From assembly GCF_018100785.1 (NCBI RefSeq), contig NZ_JAGJEC010000001.1, forward strand, positions 310,001-374,000: DNA of 64,000 nt, read 5' to 3'. How positions within the stretch are numbered: position 1 is the stretch's first letter; each line of letters begins with the position of its first letter. This document shows, piece by piece, positions 43,591-53,547 of this stretch. A program made the position numbers and the translations under genes. The stretch comes from Maribacter sp. MMG018 (GTDB taxonomy: Bacteria; Bacteroidota; Bacteroidia; Flavobacteriales; Flavobacteriaceae). The notes beneath the pieces are model-generated. The model saw nothing but the letters and a program-made list of their open reading frames with translations, was not told the DNA's origin and did not search any database.

Positions 43591-44865
43591 CTATATACTT
43601 TCCAAAAGTTCTCTTATTACGTCGTATATTTTCTGTAGCTCTTCATCTTTGATAACATACGGAGGTAAAACATATACGGTATTCCCTAACGGACGTAACA
43701 TCACTCCTCTTTTCAAGAAAAAATTATACAGCCGATTCCGTAAATTTCCATAACGCTCCATTTCTATTTGCAAATCAATGGCCAAGATTACTCCTTTGGT
43801 TCGAACTTCCTTTACCTTGGAATGATTTTTTATAGCGTTCTTGAAATTTTCATGGGCAGAAGCGATATACTTTCTTCTTTCTATAATCTCATCGGAATTT
43901 AGCAACTGTAAGCCTGCCAAAGCTGCCGCACACCCCAAGGGATGTGCACTATATGTATGCGAATGAAAAAAACCTTTTGAAACATCATCGCTTAAAAAGG
44001 CATCGTACACTTTTTGCGAGCAACTGGTAACGCTTAACGGAAACATACCTGCCGTTAGGGCCTTACTAAGGCATATAATATCTGGTTTGTTCTCTAAATG
44101 ATCGGATGCGAAATTTTTTCCCGTTTTACCAAAACCGGTCATGACCTCATCGGCAATACAAAGAATATTTGCTTCTTGACATTTTTTAATAAGAGCATCC
44201 AACCCTTTGGCCGAATGAAATTTCATACCAGCGGCACCTTGTACCAAAGGCTCAAAAACGAAAGCCGCACATTTATTATTATCAATAATCGTATTCAATT
44301 GTGCTAGCACTTCATCTAGGTTATCTTCTTGTGGTGTGGGAATTCTTTCTACTTTGAGCAAAAAATCTTCAAAAGGACCATTGTAAGAAGAAAGTCCGGA
44401 AGCACTCATAGCCCCGAAAGTATCACCATGAAACCCTCCTTCAAAGGCAATTAATGTATCTCTTTCTTCTTTGTTATTATGATAAAATTGCAGTGCAATT
44501 TTTATTGCCGCTTCAACCGCCGTGGACCCATTGTCGTTAAAGAATATTTTAGCTTGGTTGTCGGGCAAAACATGCATGAGTTCTTCAGACAACTTAACGG
44601 CGGGCTCATGGGTGAATCCACTGAATATCACAAAATCCAATTGCTCCATTTGAGCTGTCATGGCCGATTTTATCCGTTTATTACCATGACCGTACATTGC
44701 TGTGTACCAAGATGCTATTCCGTCTATATATGAATTACCCTCTTCATCCCAGAACAAGGCTCCCTCAGCTTTCGATATTCCTATACGTGACGCAGCCGTT
44801 TTGTGCTGTGTTAAAGGATGCCATAGGTGCTTTTTATCCCTATCCGCTAGATTTTTCTCTTTCAT
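43591..44865 (-). CDS. bioA: Adenosylmethionine--8-amino-7-oxononanoate transaminase
   Basis: 424 residues. Uses SAM as amino donor to make 7,8-diaminopelargonate. W-H-P-L-T-Q-H at the N-terminus, I-D-G-I-A-S-W-Y-T-A-M-Y-G-H-G, F-E-G-G-F-H-G-D-T-F-G-A-M-S, I-A-D-E-V-M-T-G-F-G-K-T-G and the PLP Lys in L-S-K-A-L-T-A-G are BioA hallmarks. Second half of the cluster bioA-KAS-bioB; divergent from the glycosyltransferase gene. Confidence 0.97.
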   Translation of the reverse strand: MKEKNLADRDKKHLWHPLTQHKTAASRIGISKAEGALFWDEEGNSYIDGIASWYTAMYGHGNKRIKSAMTAQMEQLDFVIFSGFTHEPAVKLSEELMHVLPDNQAKIFFNDNGSTAVEAAIKIALQFYHNNKEERDTLIAFEGGFHGDTFGAMSASGLSSYNGPFEDFLLKVERIPTPQEDNLDEVLAQLNTIIDNNKCAAFVFEPLVQGAAGMKFHSAKGLDALIKKCQEANILCIADEVMTGFGKTGKNFASDHLENKPDIICLSKALTAGMFPLSVTSCSQKVYDAFLSDDVSKGFFHSHTYSAHPLGCAAALAGLQLLNSDEIIERRKYIASAHENFKNAIKNHSKVKEVRTKGVILAIDLQIEMERYGNLRNRLYNFFLKRGVMLRPLGNTVYVLPPYVIKDEELQKIYDVIRELLESI

Positions 44866-44927
44866 AGAATTTATAACTCCTCAATTTATCTATCTTGCAA
44901 AGATGGGGAATAAAGTTAAACTTACGG

Positions 44928-46409
44928 ATGAATCATAGGGACGGAAAAAAACCATCATTAAACTATGCCCATCTAAAAAACACTAGTGTGTTTTTAGTTC
45001 TGTCCTTAGTTACTTTATTCATCCGCCTTCCCTTCTTTTTCAGGGATTATATAGATAGAGACGAGAGCACCTTTATACTGCTTGGACAATCTTGGGTAGA
45101 CGGCAACCTACCGTACAGCGTACTTTGGGACCTAAAACCACCTCTAACATTCGCTTTCTTTGCCCTAATTATTTCTATTTTCGGAAAAAGCTTCATTGCT
45201 ATTCGCCTTTTCGGAACCATAGTAGTGATTGTCATCGCCTTCTTTACCTATAAACTCAGCTTACAGGTTACTACAAAAAAAGTATCTCTATGGGCCGCTC
45301 TATTATGTGTCGGCCTGTTAAGTTTGTTCGGCAGCGTACAAGGGGTAATGTCAGAACATATTTGTATGGCTTTCTTTATTCCTGCACTTTATTTAATCGC
45401 AACAAAAAAAAGCCCTTATTGGTTTTTTTTAATAGGGGGCTTAATGGGTATATGCCTCATGACAAAACTGAATATGGCCTACCCTGGCCTTATTTTAGGT
45501 TTATATCTATGTTTCGAATTTTTAAAAAGCAGAACGAGAACATCTCTTTGGAAAGCTTTAATTTATCTATTCGGCATACTTACCATTATCTTCCTTACAG
45601 TTCTTCCATACTATTTAAAAGGGGAATCTTTGTTATGGTGGAATTCTGTTATACGGGCCCCTCTTGAATATATAGGAGCAAGAAGATATTCGATCATAAA
45701 ACTCGCTCCCGCCTTTATTTTAATCGGTGGCCTTCTATTTTTTGTTTGGAAAAAAGGAATTATTTCATTTAAAAACAAAACCATATTAATATTAGTGTTG
45801 GCCATCATTGGTGTAATGACCTCTTTTTTAAAAGGAGGTAGGATCAATGGACATTATCTAATACAGGTATACCCAATGCTGACCATTATTTTAGCCCTAC
45901 TTGTAAACGATTACATTACCAAATACAAGCCAAAGATCCATAAAGTATTCATTCTTTTACTATTACTGGTGCCAGTAGAAAGTTACTTAGAGTATATTAA
46001 TGTTATAAAAAACAAAGTAACCCAAGGCACTTTTTATAATGGCGAAGGGTTTAGTGTTCCTAGATATATTATAGAAAATAACCTGGAGACTAAAAATATA
46101 TTTTTTCTAGGATACCATATTGGATATTGGTCCCTTGACCAACTACCCCCCTCTAAAGCAGCAACCCACCCCAGCAATATATATAGAGACGAACTATATC
46201 CTTTTTATAACACTTCTCGTAAAAATTCGATGGAAGAACTTCGTTATATCATGGAAGAGCTAAAACCTAAAACGATAGTGGTCAGAAAGAATAGACGTGT
46301 TTTCGACAAAAAGGAAATAGAAGAAAACGAATATATAGACGCTTACTTAAAAAAACACTACAAGATCGAAGCTACCGTAGAAAATGCCGAGATATTGCAG
46401 CGCTTATAA
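44928..46409 (+). CDS. Integral membrane glycosyltransferase, GT39/ArnT-like
   Basis: 493 residues with about ten or more hydrophobic helices. The first loop has R-D-E-S-T-F and W-D-L-K-P-P-L, like the Asp-Glu site of protein mannosyltransferase and ArnT families that use polyprenyl-phosphate sugars. A C-terminal soluble part follows residue 370. The gene stands opposite to and inside the biotin genes, between bioA and bioD, and overlaps the bioD 3' end by 6 bases. Acceptor unknown. ATG 44928 replaces a TTG at 44895. Confidence 0.82.
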   Translation: MNHRDGKKPSLNYAHLKNTSVFLVLSLVTLFIRLPFFFRDYIDRDESTFILLGQSWVDGNLPYSVLWDLKPPLTFAFFALIISIFGKSFIAIRLFGTIVVIVIAFFTYKLSLQVTTKKVSLWAALLCVGLLSLFGSVQGVMSEHICMAFFIPALYLIATKKSPYWFFLIGGLMGICLMTKLNMAYPGLILGLYLCFEFLKSRTRTSLWKALIYLFGILTIIFLTVLPYYLKGESLLWWNSVIRAPLEYIGARRYSIIKLAPAFILIGGLLFFVWKKGIISFKNKTILILVLAIIGVMTSFLKGGRINGHYLIQVYPMLTIILALLVNDYITKYKPKIHKVFILLLLLVPVESYLEYINVIKNKVTQGTFYNGEGFSVPRYIIENNLETKNIFFLGYHIGYWSLDQLPPSKAATHPSNIYRDELYPFYNTSRKNSMEELRYIMEELKPKTIVVRKNRRVFDKKEIEENEYIDAYLKKHYKIEATVENAEILQRL

Positions 46410-47021
46410 GGTCTCTAGTATATGTTTAAATTTACCGGCATACTTTGCTACCACTTCTTTATCTACTCTTGACTCATCATCGATCCTACCTATAAGTGAC
46501 ACTCCTGTTTTATGAAGTATAATGTTTTCTGTATGTCTATTTTCATTTCCATTAAACAAAACAGAAACATCATATCCTTTTTTTTGAAGCCATCCAATGG
46601 TTAACAATGTATGATTTATACTCCCTAAATAATGTTTTGACACCACCACTACCTTGTAATCGGGCATAATTATATCGAACATGGTATCTTCTTCGTTCAA
46701 AGGCACCAAGAGGCCTCCGGCCCCTTCGATTACCAAATGGTTTTCCGTAGCCGGTTCATTTATATGAAAACGATCTATGCGCACACCATCTATATCTGCA
46801 GCGGCATGGGGACTCATCGCGGCATTCAACTCATAACTACTCGGATGAATTACCGTTCTATCGTTAGATATAAGATTTCTTACCGTATCACTATCGGTAT
46901 TATCCAAATCCCCCGATTGTATCGGTTTCCAATAATCAGCTTTTAAAGCCTCTGTTATTATGGCAGAAACCAATGTTTTGCCTACACCCGTTGAGATACC
47001 GGTAACGAAAATCTTTTGCAT
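46404..47021 (-). CDS. bioD: Dethiobiotin synthetase
   Basis: 205 residues. Closes the ureido ring of dethiobiotin with ATP and CO2. P-loop G-I-S-T-G-V-G-K-T at residues 8-16, K-P-I-Q-S-G, S-P-H-A-A-A and E-G-A-G-G-L-L-V-P-L are present. The start shares one base with the stop of the DUF2007 gene, so translation is coupled. Confidence 0.96.
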   Translation of the reverse strand: MQKIFVTGISTGVGKTLVSAIITEALKADYWKPIQSGDLDNTDSDTVRNLISNDRTVIHPSSYELNAAMSPHAAADIDGVRIDRFHINEPATENHLVIEGAGGLLVPLNEEDTMFDIIMPDYKVVVVSKHYLGSINHTLLTIGWLQKKGYDVSVLFNGNENRHTENIILHKTGVSLIGRIDDESRVDKEVVAKYAGKFKHILETL

Positions 47022-47407
47022 TATATACTTGATTTAGTGATTATTCCACAATTTAAACACTTATATTTTCTTTTTTCAAAGAAAGGAAAAAGTTTATAGA
47101 ATATTCCTTTTCCATTATAATATACTTCAGATTTCGCAGCTTTACAATTAGGGCAGATTACAGGGTTGTTATCTTTATCCAAAGCATAGGCCCGTACTTC
47201 ATTATAAATTTCAAGAGCCCTTTCCTTATCTTTTGAATATACTTGTAGTTTTACACCACCTATAGCATTACTGATCAACGGGTCAGAGTTCAGCGTATTT
47301 TCGTCCCTAAGAAAAACCTGAATACCCTCAGATTCTAATTTACCCTTTATAATCTGTACATCAGCAACATATTCAAAGGAAGCCAGAAGATAAAATTTTT
47401 CAGCCAT
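47021..47407 (-). CDS. DUF2007 protein with zinc ribbon
   Basis: 128 residues. Residues 1-70 form the DUF2007 ferredoxin-like domain (A-D-V-Q-I-I-K-G-K-L-E-S-E-G-I-Q-V-F-L, G-G-V-K-L-Q-V); the C-terminal half adds C-P-N-C and C-L-N-C as a probable zinc ribbon. Placed between bioF and bioD with 4- and 1-base spacing, so it is in the biotin operon, but no link of this family with biotin is known to me. Confidence 0.85.
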   Translation of the reverse strand: MAEKFYLLASFEYVADVQIIKGKLESEGIQVFLRDENTLNSDPLISNAIGGVKLQVYSKDKERALEIYNEVRAYALDKDNNPVICPNCKAAKSEVYYNGKGIFYKLFPFFEKRKYKCLNCGIITKSSI

Positions 47408-47411
47408 ATGC

Positions 47412-48572
47412 TTAAATATAAGTAGATAATAGTTGTAAAACGAGCCCTAATTCTTCTTTAGAATTATAACTATGTATACAGAACCTTAACCGTTCTGTTC
47501 CCTGTGGCACCGTAGGGGACAGTATAGCCTTTACATCAAAACCTTTTATGGCCAATTTATCCGATACCGATTTTACCATATCGTTACTTGGAAGAATACA
47601 AGATTGTATGGCCGAATCACTTTCAATAAAATGACTGTTCAGCTTTTTCTTTTTTACCTCTTCTTTAAAGAACCTTATATTCTCTTTTAATTGTTGTCGT
47701 TCACTATTTCCCTCATTTACCAAGAAATCATAGGCCGATACAATACTAACGGTACTATAAGGAGCAAGTGCTGTTGAATAAATAAAACTTCGGGCAAAAT
47801 TAACCAAGTACTCTTTTAACCGATTTTCTCCTAAAATTGCGGCTCCGTGAACCCCCATGGCCTTACCGAACGTAACAAGTCTTGCAAAAACATGGTTCTG
47901 TAAGCCTAACTCTTGAACCAATCCTTGCCCCGTGTCCCCGAATACCCCAACGGCATGGGCCTCATCTATCACCAAACGGTATGCATTGGTTTTACAAAAG
48001 CGGACCAATTCTTTTAAGTCTGGAGAATCCCCATCCATTGAAAATACAGATTCTGTAACTACGTATATTTCAGAATCTACATGGTCGGTTTTTGATTGTA
48101 AGATGGTTGTTATTTTCTTTTTTAGATCAGTAAGATCATTATGCGAAAATTTATAACTTTTCGCATGGGTCATAAGCAGCCCATCTCTAATACTGGCGTG
48201 AATCCATTCATCATAAAAAACAAAATCTCCACGTTGGGGTACAGCTCCAAAAAAACCAATATTGGCGTCATACCCAGAATTGAAGACCAAAGCATTTTCT
48301 ACATTGTGAAATTCGGCCAACATCTTTTCCAATTCGGAAAACAACGGATAATTACCTGATAAAAGACGTGATCCCGTGGCACCGTTTTGGGCTATATTTT
48401 TATTTAACAAAAGCTGAAAGGTCTTTGAAAATAGCTCCTCATTGTTTGCAAAACCCAAATAATCATTAGAAGAAAAATCGACCAATGAGGACGATTCCCC
48501 CAATTGGCGAATCGAATTTTCGTTGTACCTTTTATCCAGCTTTCGCTGTAATTTATTGGGAAAATCAGACAT
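47412..48572 (-). CDS. bioF: 8-amino-7-oxononanoate synthase
   Basis: 386 residues, fold type I PLP enzyme joining pimeloyl thioester and alanine. S-S-N-D-Y-L-G-F-A, G-A-T-G-S-R-L-L-S-G-N, the H-A-V-G-V-F-G-D-T-G-Q-G region and the PLP Lys in T-F-G-K-A-M-G-V-H-G-A are seen. First gene of bioF-DUF2007-bioD. The promoter lies so close that the mRNA may be leaderless. Confidence 0.95.
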   Translation of the reverse strand: MSDFPNKLQRKLDKRYNENSIRQLGESSSLVDFSSNDYLGFANNEELFSKTFQLLLNKNIAQNGATGSRLLSGNYPLFSELEKMLAEFHNVENALVFNSGYDANIGFFGAVPQRGDFVFYDEWIHASIRDGLLMTHAKSYKFSHNDLTDLKKKITTILQSKTDHVDSEIYVVTESVFSMDGDSPDLKELVRFCKTNAYRLVIDEAHAVGVFGDTGQGLVQELGLQNHVFARLVTFGKAMGVHGAAILGENRLKEYLVNFARSFIYSTALAPYSTVSIVSAYDFLVNEGNSERQQLKENIRFFKEEVKKKKLNSHFIESDSAIQSCILPSNDMVKSVSDKLAIKGFDVKAILSPTVPQGTERLRFCIHSYNSKEELGLVLQLLSTYI

Positions 48573-48577
48573 ACTCC

Positions 48578-48609
48578 CAAATTTAGTTTCTATTGATCCA
48601 TAAATCCAA
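48578..48609 (-). promoter_or_regulatory. Promoter of bioF, probably giving a leaderless mRNA
   Basis: Minus strand TTG (48607-48609), 21 bases, TAAATTTG (48578-48585), then GGAGT and the bioF ATG. Transcription normally starts about 4-7 bases after this element, which is at the start codon itself. Confidence 0.65.
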
Positions 48610-48766
48610 TGTATTCCTGAAATTTTCTATAAAATCTCTGTTGAAAGATGTCCGATCGTGAAATTCTAAAAAGAATTTATTATAAATAGCATTTAATATT
48701 CTAGTCTTAGAAAATATCTTTGTTTGAAATCCATATATTTAATTCCTAATTAAATAATCTTTTCGC

Positions 48767-50566
48767 ATGAAGGCTTTCCAATATATAATAGTCCTATTTT
48801 TTTGTTCTTTTATTTCAAAGGCACAGACCAACTCATATGTTATTTCGTTTGAGAACGCTGTTCATCATGAAGCAAACATTAAAGCAAGCTTTCCGAATGT
48901 AATGTCAGATACGTTGTCTGTTCGCATGAGCAGAACCTCTCCCGGAAGGTACGCCTTGCACGAATTTGCGAAAAATGTCTACGGATTAACAGCAACGGAC
49001 AGTAAAGGCAACAGACTAGAAGTATTGCGCCCAGACCCCTATCAGTGGCAGGTAACCGGCCATGACGGAACTATTAATATCGAATACACCTTGTTTGCCA
49101 ACCGTGGTGGAGGCACTTACTCACAAATAGATGAAACTCATGCGCATTTAAACATTCCTGCAACTTTTTTATACGCTCCTTCCTTAAGCGATAGAAAAAT
49201 CGTGATTGATTTTAAGGTCCGAAAAGATTTAAACTGGAAGGTAGCTACACAATTACCCCTGGTTTCGGGTACCACATACACCGCGCCGAACCTGTATTAT
49301 TTTATGGACAGCCCGGTAGAAATAAGTGCTTTTAAGCTACGAGAATTTGAGGTAGACGGACAAACCATTCAGTTAGCCTTGCATGATCCAGGTACCGAAG
49401 AGGAGGCGGACACTTATTTCGAAAAGGTAAAAAAGGTAGTTCTGGCCGAGAAAGAGGTTTATGGAGAACTACCTAAGTTCGATTATAACAAATACATCTT
49501 TTTGGCATGTTACATGCCCAACGCATCGGGCGATGGCATGGAACATAGAAATTCTACCGTTCTGACAAGTACACGCAGTCTGGCAAAAGGAGGAATGAAA
49601 CGCAACATAGGTACCGTATCGCATGAGTTTTTTCATGCTTGGAACGTAGAGCGTATACGGCCAAAATCATTGGAACCCTTCAATTTTGAAAAAGCAAACA
49701 TGAGCGGTGCCCTGTGGTTCGCAGAGGGTTTCACCAGTTACTATACAAACTTGATTCTATGTAGGGCCGGTTTAATTTCACCAGAAGAATATATCGAAGG
49801 ACTCACCGGTACGTTCAATTATGTTTGGAACTCCCCTGCCCGAGAATTTTTTAATCCTATAGAAATGAGCTACCAAGCTCCCTTTGTTGATGCGGCCACC
49901 TCAGTAGACCCTGTGAATAGGGAAAATACATTTATTTCCTATTATTCCTATGGTAGTGTACTAGGGTTGGCCTTGGACCTATCCCTAAGAAAAAAAGACC
50001 TTAACCTAGATGACTATATGAAGTTGGTCTGGAAAAAATATGGTAAAACCGAAAAACCTTACATCATAGAAAATCTTCAGCAAACACTATCCGAATATGC
50101 GGGCGATGACTTTTCCAATACTTTTTTCAATAACTATATTTACAAAAGTGAAATGCCCAACTACAATGAATTGTTAAATTCTGTGGGGGTCACGTTGAAA
50201 CAAAATTTAGAAGCTCCTTATTTTGGAGTAAGCGTGTCTTTGGACGGTGATGGTTACGGAAAAATTAAATCGAACCCAAAAATAGGCACTCCCGCTTATA
50301 TCACCGGACTTGATAAAGGAGATGTCATTACCTCCATAAACGGACAGGACTTTCCTAAGGATATCCAATTCGACGAATTTATAGCACGATTTAAACCAAA
50401 TGATGTTCTTTCAATTAATTTTGAACGCTTCGGAAACGCAAAGACCACTAAAGTTAAGCTACTGTCCGATCCAAATTACACAATAGGTCTACAGGAAAAA
50501 TATGGTGACACACCCTCCAAAAAACAACTTAACGATAGAAAAGATTGGTTAAAATACAAACTATAA
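48767..50566 (+). CDS. M61 family (glycyl aminopeptidase-like) metallopeptidase
   Basis: 599 residues with signal peptide ending S-K-A-Q, so exported. N-terminal beta domain, then the zinc motif H-E-F-F-H (286-290) with W-N-V-E-R-I-R-P, and the third ligand Glu320 in W-F-A-E-G-F-T-S-Y-Y. A PDZ domain lies about 480-560 (G-K-I-K-S-N-P-K-I-G-T-P-A-Y-I-T-G-L-D). A -7 element TATCTTTG is at 48715-48722. Likely periplasmic peptidase. Confidence 0.94.
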   Translation: MKAFQYIIVLFFCSFISKAQTNSYVISFENAVHHEANIKASFPNVMSDTLSVRMSRTSPGRYALHEFAKNVYGLTATDSKGNRLEVLRPDPYQWQVTGHDGTINIEYTLFANRGGGTYSQIDETHAHLNIPATFLYAPSLSDRKIVIDFKVRKDLNWKVATQLPLVSGTTYTAPNLYYFMDSPVEISAFKLREFEVDGQTIQLALHDPGTEEEADTYFEKVKKVVLAEKEVYGELPKFDYNKYIFLACYMPNASGDGMEHRNSTVLTSTRSLAKGGMKRNIGTVSHEFFHAWNVERIRPKSLEPFNFEKANMSGALWFAEGFTSYYTNLILCRAGLISPEEYIEGLTGTFNYVWNSPAREFFNPIEMSYQAPFVDAATSVDPVNRENTFISYYSYGSVLGLALDLSLRKKDLNLDDYMKLVWKKYGKTEKPYIIENLQQTLSEYAGDDFSNTFFNNYIYKSEMPNYNELLNSVGVTLKQNLEAPYFGVSVSLDGDGYGKIKSNPKIGTPAYITGLDKGDVITSINGQDFPKDIQFDEFIARFKPNDVLSINFERFGNAKTTKVKLLSDPNYTIGLQEKYGDTPSKKQLNDRKDWLKYKL

Positions 50567-50580
50567 AGACTATGTCTTAA

Positions 50581-51276
50581 CTAGCTGTAAAGTGTATTTA
50601 TATATGTAATGACCTTTTTTATATCCGACTCGTTGGACAAATTAATTTTATGATCACTAAGATATTTTTTAACAGCACCTTCGTTTTCTTTAAATAGTTT
50701 TATGAAAGATTTTTTTCTTTTAGGAAGTTCCTGAATCTTCCCATTTGGTTCAAGCTGGACAAAGAAAATATTTTCAGGGTCCGTAAAATAAGGAGGTTTT
50801 TCCACTCCATAATTTTCGGACGCATCTTTACCTTCAACAAATTTCTTTACTTGTTTCTTATACACGGATACGTTTTTTCCATTTACCACTTCTATAAAAT
50901 ACCCTGCCATTTTAACCCCTTCCGAATACAAGGTCTGATATACAGTTCCTGTTTCTTTCATAACAACCCCATAATCTCTTTTCTGGTTGTCCAAGGATAA
51001 AAACTTCCCTTCTTTTAATTGAACTTCTATCCGGTCATCTTTTGCGTTATACCTAACCAAAAAAGGCTTATTATCCGGATAGATTATTGCAGGTTTAAAT
51101 TTATCGTTTATATAAGGGGACCCTTCCGCCTCAAGGTAAAAAGGATTTGTTTCTGGAGAGTTATCAATAAATTGCAAATTATTCTCATAGCTTCTAAAGA
51201 GATCAGGAGCATCTCTCTGAGCCATTACCATAAATGAATAACCTAAAATAAAAACTAAAAAAACAACCTTCTTCAT
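50581..51276 (-). CDS. Secreted protein of unknown function
   Basis: 231 residues with signal peptide (K-K-V-V-F-L-V-F-I-L-G-Y-S-F-M-V-M-A-Q). The rest is soluble, rich in Lys and Tyr, with pieces such as S-P-Y-I-N-D-K-F-K-P-A and a helical C-terminus; it reads like a flavobacterial family of exported proteins but I cannot name it. Convergent with the M61 gene, gap 14 bases. The 264 bases upstream (51277-51540) hold only the atpC terminator as far as I see. Confidence 0.7.
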   Translation of the reverse strand: MKKVVFLVFILGYSFMVMAQRDAPDLFRSYENNLQFIDNSPETNPFYLEAEGSPYINDKFKPAIIYPDNKPFLVRYNAKDDRIEVQLKEGKFLSLDNQKRDYGVVMKETGTVYQTLYSEGVKMAGYFIEVVNGKNVSVYKKQVKKFVEGKDASENYGVEKPPYFTDPENIFFVQLEPNGKIQELPKRKKSFIKLFKENEGAVKKYLSDHKINLSNESDIKKVITYINTLYS

Positions 51277-51489
51277 ATCAAAATAATTAAATGCATCCTA
51301 AATTAAATAGAAACACTTTAACCTCAAAATAATATCTTTAGCCTGTTTCTTTCTCTTGGCCAGGTTCTTAATATTAAATTTAAATACATTGCTTTCTATA
51401 CTACTCTTTTCAAACTTAACCTATAAAATACTTTATTAATATAATACATGCATTCAAATCAAAGAAGACAAAAGATAAATTTTAATAAT

Positions 51490-51521
51490 AAAAAAGCCGC
51501 ACTGTAAAAATGCGGCTTTTT
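51490..51521 (-). terminator. Rho-independent terminator after atpC
   Basis: AAAAAGCCGCA and TGCGGCTTTTT arms around a loop of about 9 bases, with T run on the minus strand. Confidence 0.88.
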
Positions 51522-51540
51522 CTAATATTTCTAATATTGA

Positions 51541-51819
51541 CTAATCTGCCAATACGATTACTTTGTTATCCTTAAGTTCTACCGTACCACTAGAAATCTC
51601 CAATACGGTGTTTCCACTTTGATCTTTAGTGAATTTAGAAGCATAATCCTCATCTATTGCAATATTGCCTTCCACCTTCACCTTGCCCTCTTGCAGCAAA
51701 GAAACAATAGGTGCGTGATTATGTAACATTTGAAACTCACCATTGATACCAGGTACAGTGACTGATGTTACTTCTCCAGAAAATAAAGTAGCCTCAGGCG
51801 ATACAATTTCTAAATACAT
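51541..51819 (-). CDS. atpC: ATP synthase epsilon subunit, short form
   Basis: 92 residues, only the N-terminal beta-sandwich (L-E-I-V-S-P-E-A-T-L-F-S-G-E, G-E-F-Q-M-L-H-N-H-A-P-I-V-S-L-L). The C-terminal two-helix domain that inhibits ATP hydrolysis in E. coli is missing. Short epsilon subunits are known in Bacteroidota. Lies 51 bases after atpD. Confidence 0.95.
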   Translation of the reverse strand: MYLEIVSPEATLFSGEVTSVTVPGINGEFQMLHNHAPIVSLLQEGKVKVEGNIAIDEDYASKFTKDQSGNTVLEISSGTVELKDNKVIVLAD

Positions 51820-51870
51820 TTTTTTAGTATTAAGTAGTTAGTATAAAGTTTATAGCACTTTGCACTAAAA

Positions 51871-53397
<1,527 letters not shown>

Positions 53398-53440
53398 TTA
53401 CTTTTAAAATATCTTAAAAAATGCTCTGATTTTCAGGCTG

Positions 53441-53448
53441 CAAAGATA
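53441..53448 (-). promoter_or_regulatory. -7 promoter element of atpD-atpC
   Basis: TATCTTTG on the minus strand with TTG (53466-53468) 17 bases upstream, slightly closer than the usual 19-21. It would start transcription about 57 bases before atpD. Confidence 0.6.
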
Positions 53449-53490
53449 TACCTTTCCGTTTTAAACAAAAATTGTTTTTTAGGGTTTTTT

Positions 53491-53533
53491 AAAAAACAAA
53501 AAAGATGCACAGAATGCACCTTTTTTGTTTTTT
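53491..53533 (-). terminator. Long hairpin terminator after the SGNH gene
   Basis: A 43-base near-perfect hairpin: AAAAAACAAAAAA outer arm, GGTGCA inner arm, loop of 5, then TGCATC and TTTTTTGTTTTTT on the minus strand. The A/T arms would let it work, less well, on the other strand too. Confidence 0.85.
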
Positions 53534-53547
53534 CCATATTATGGTTT

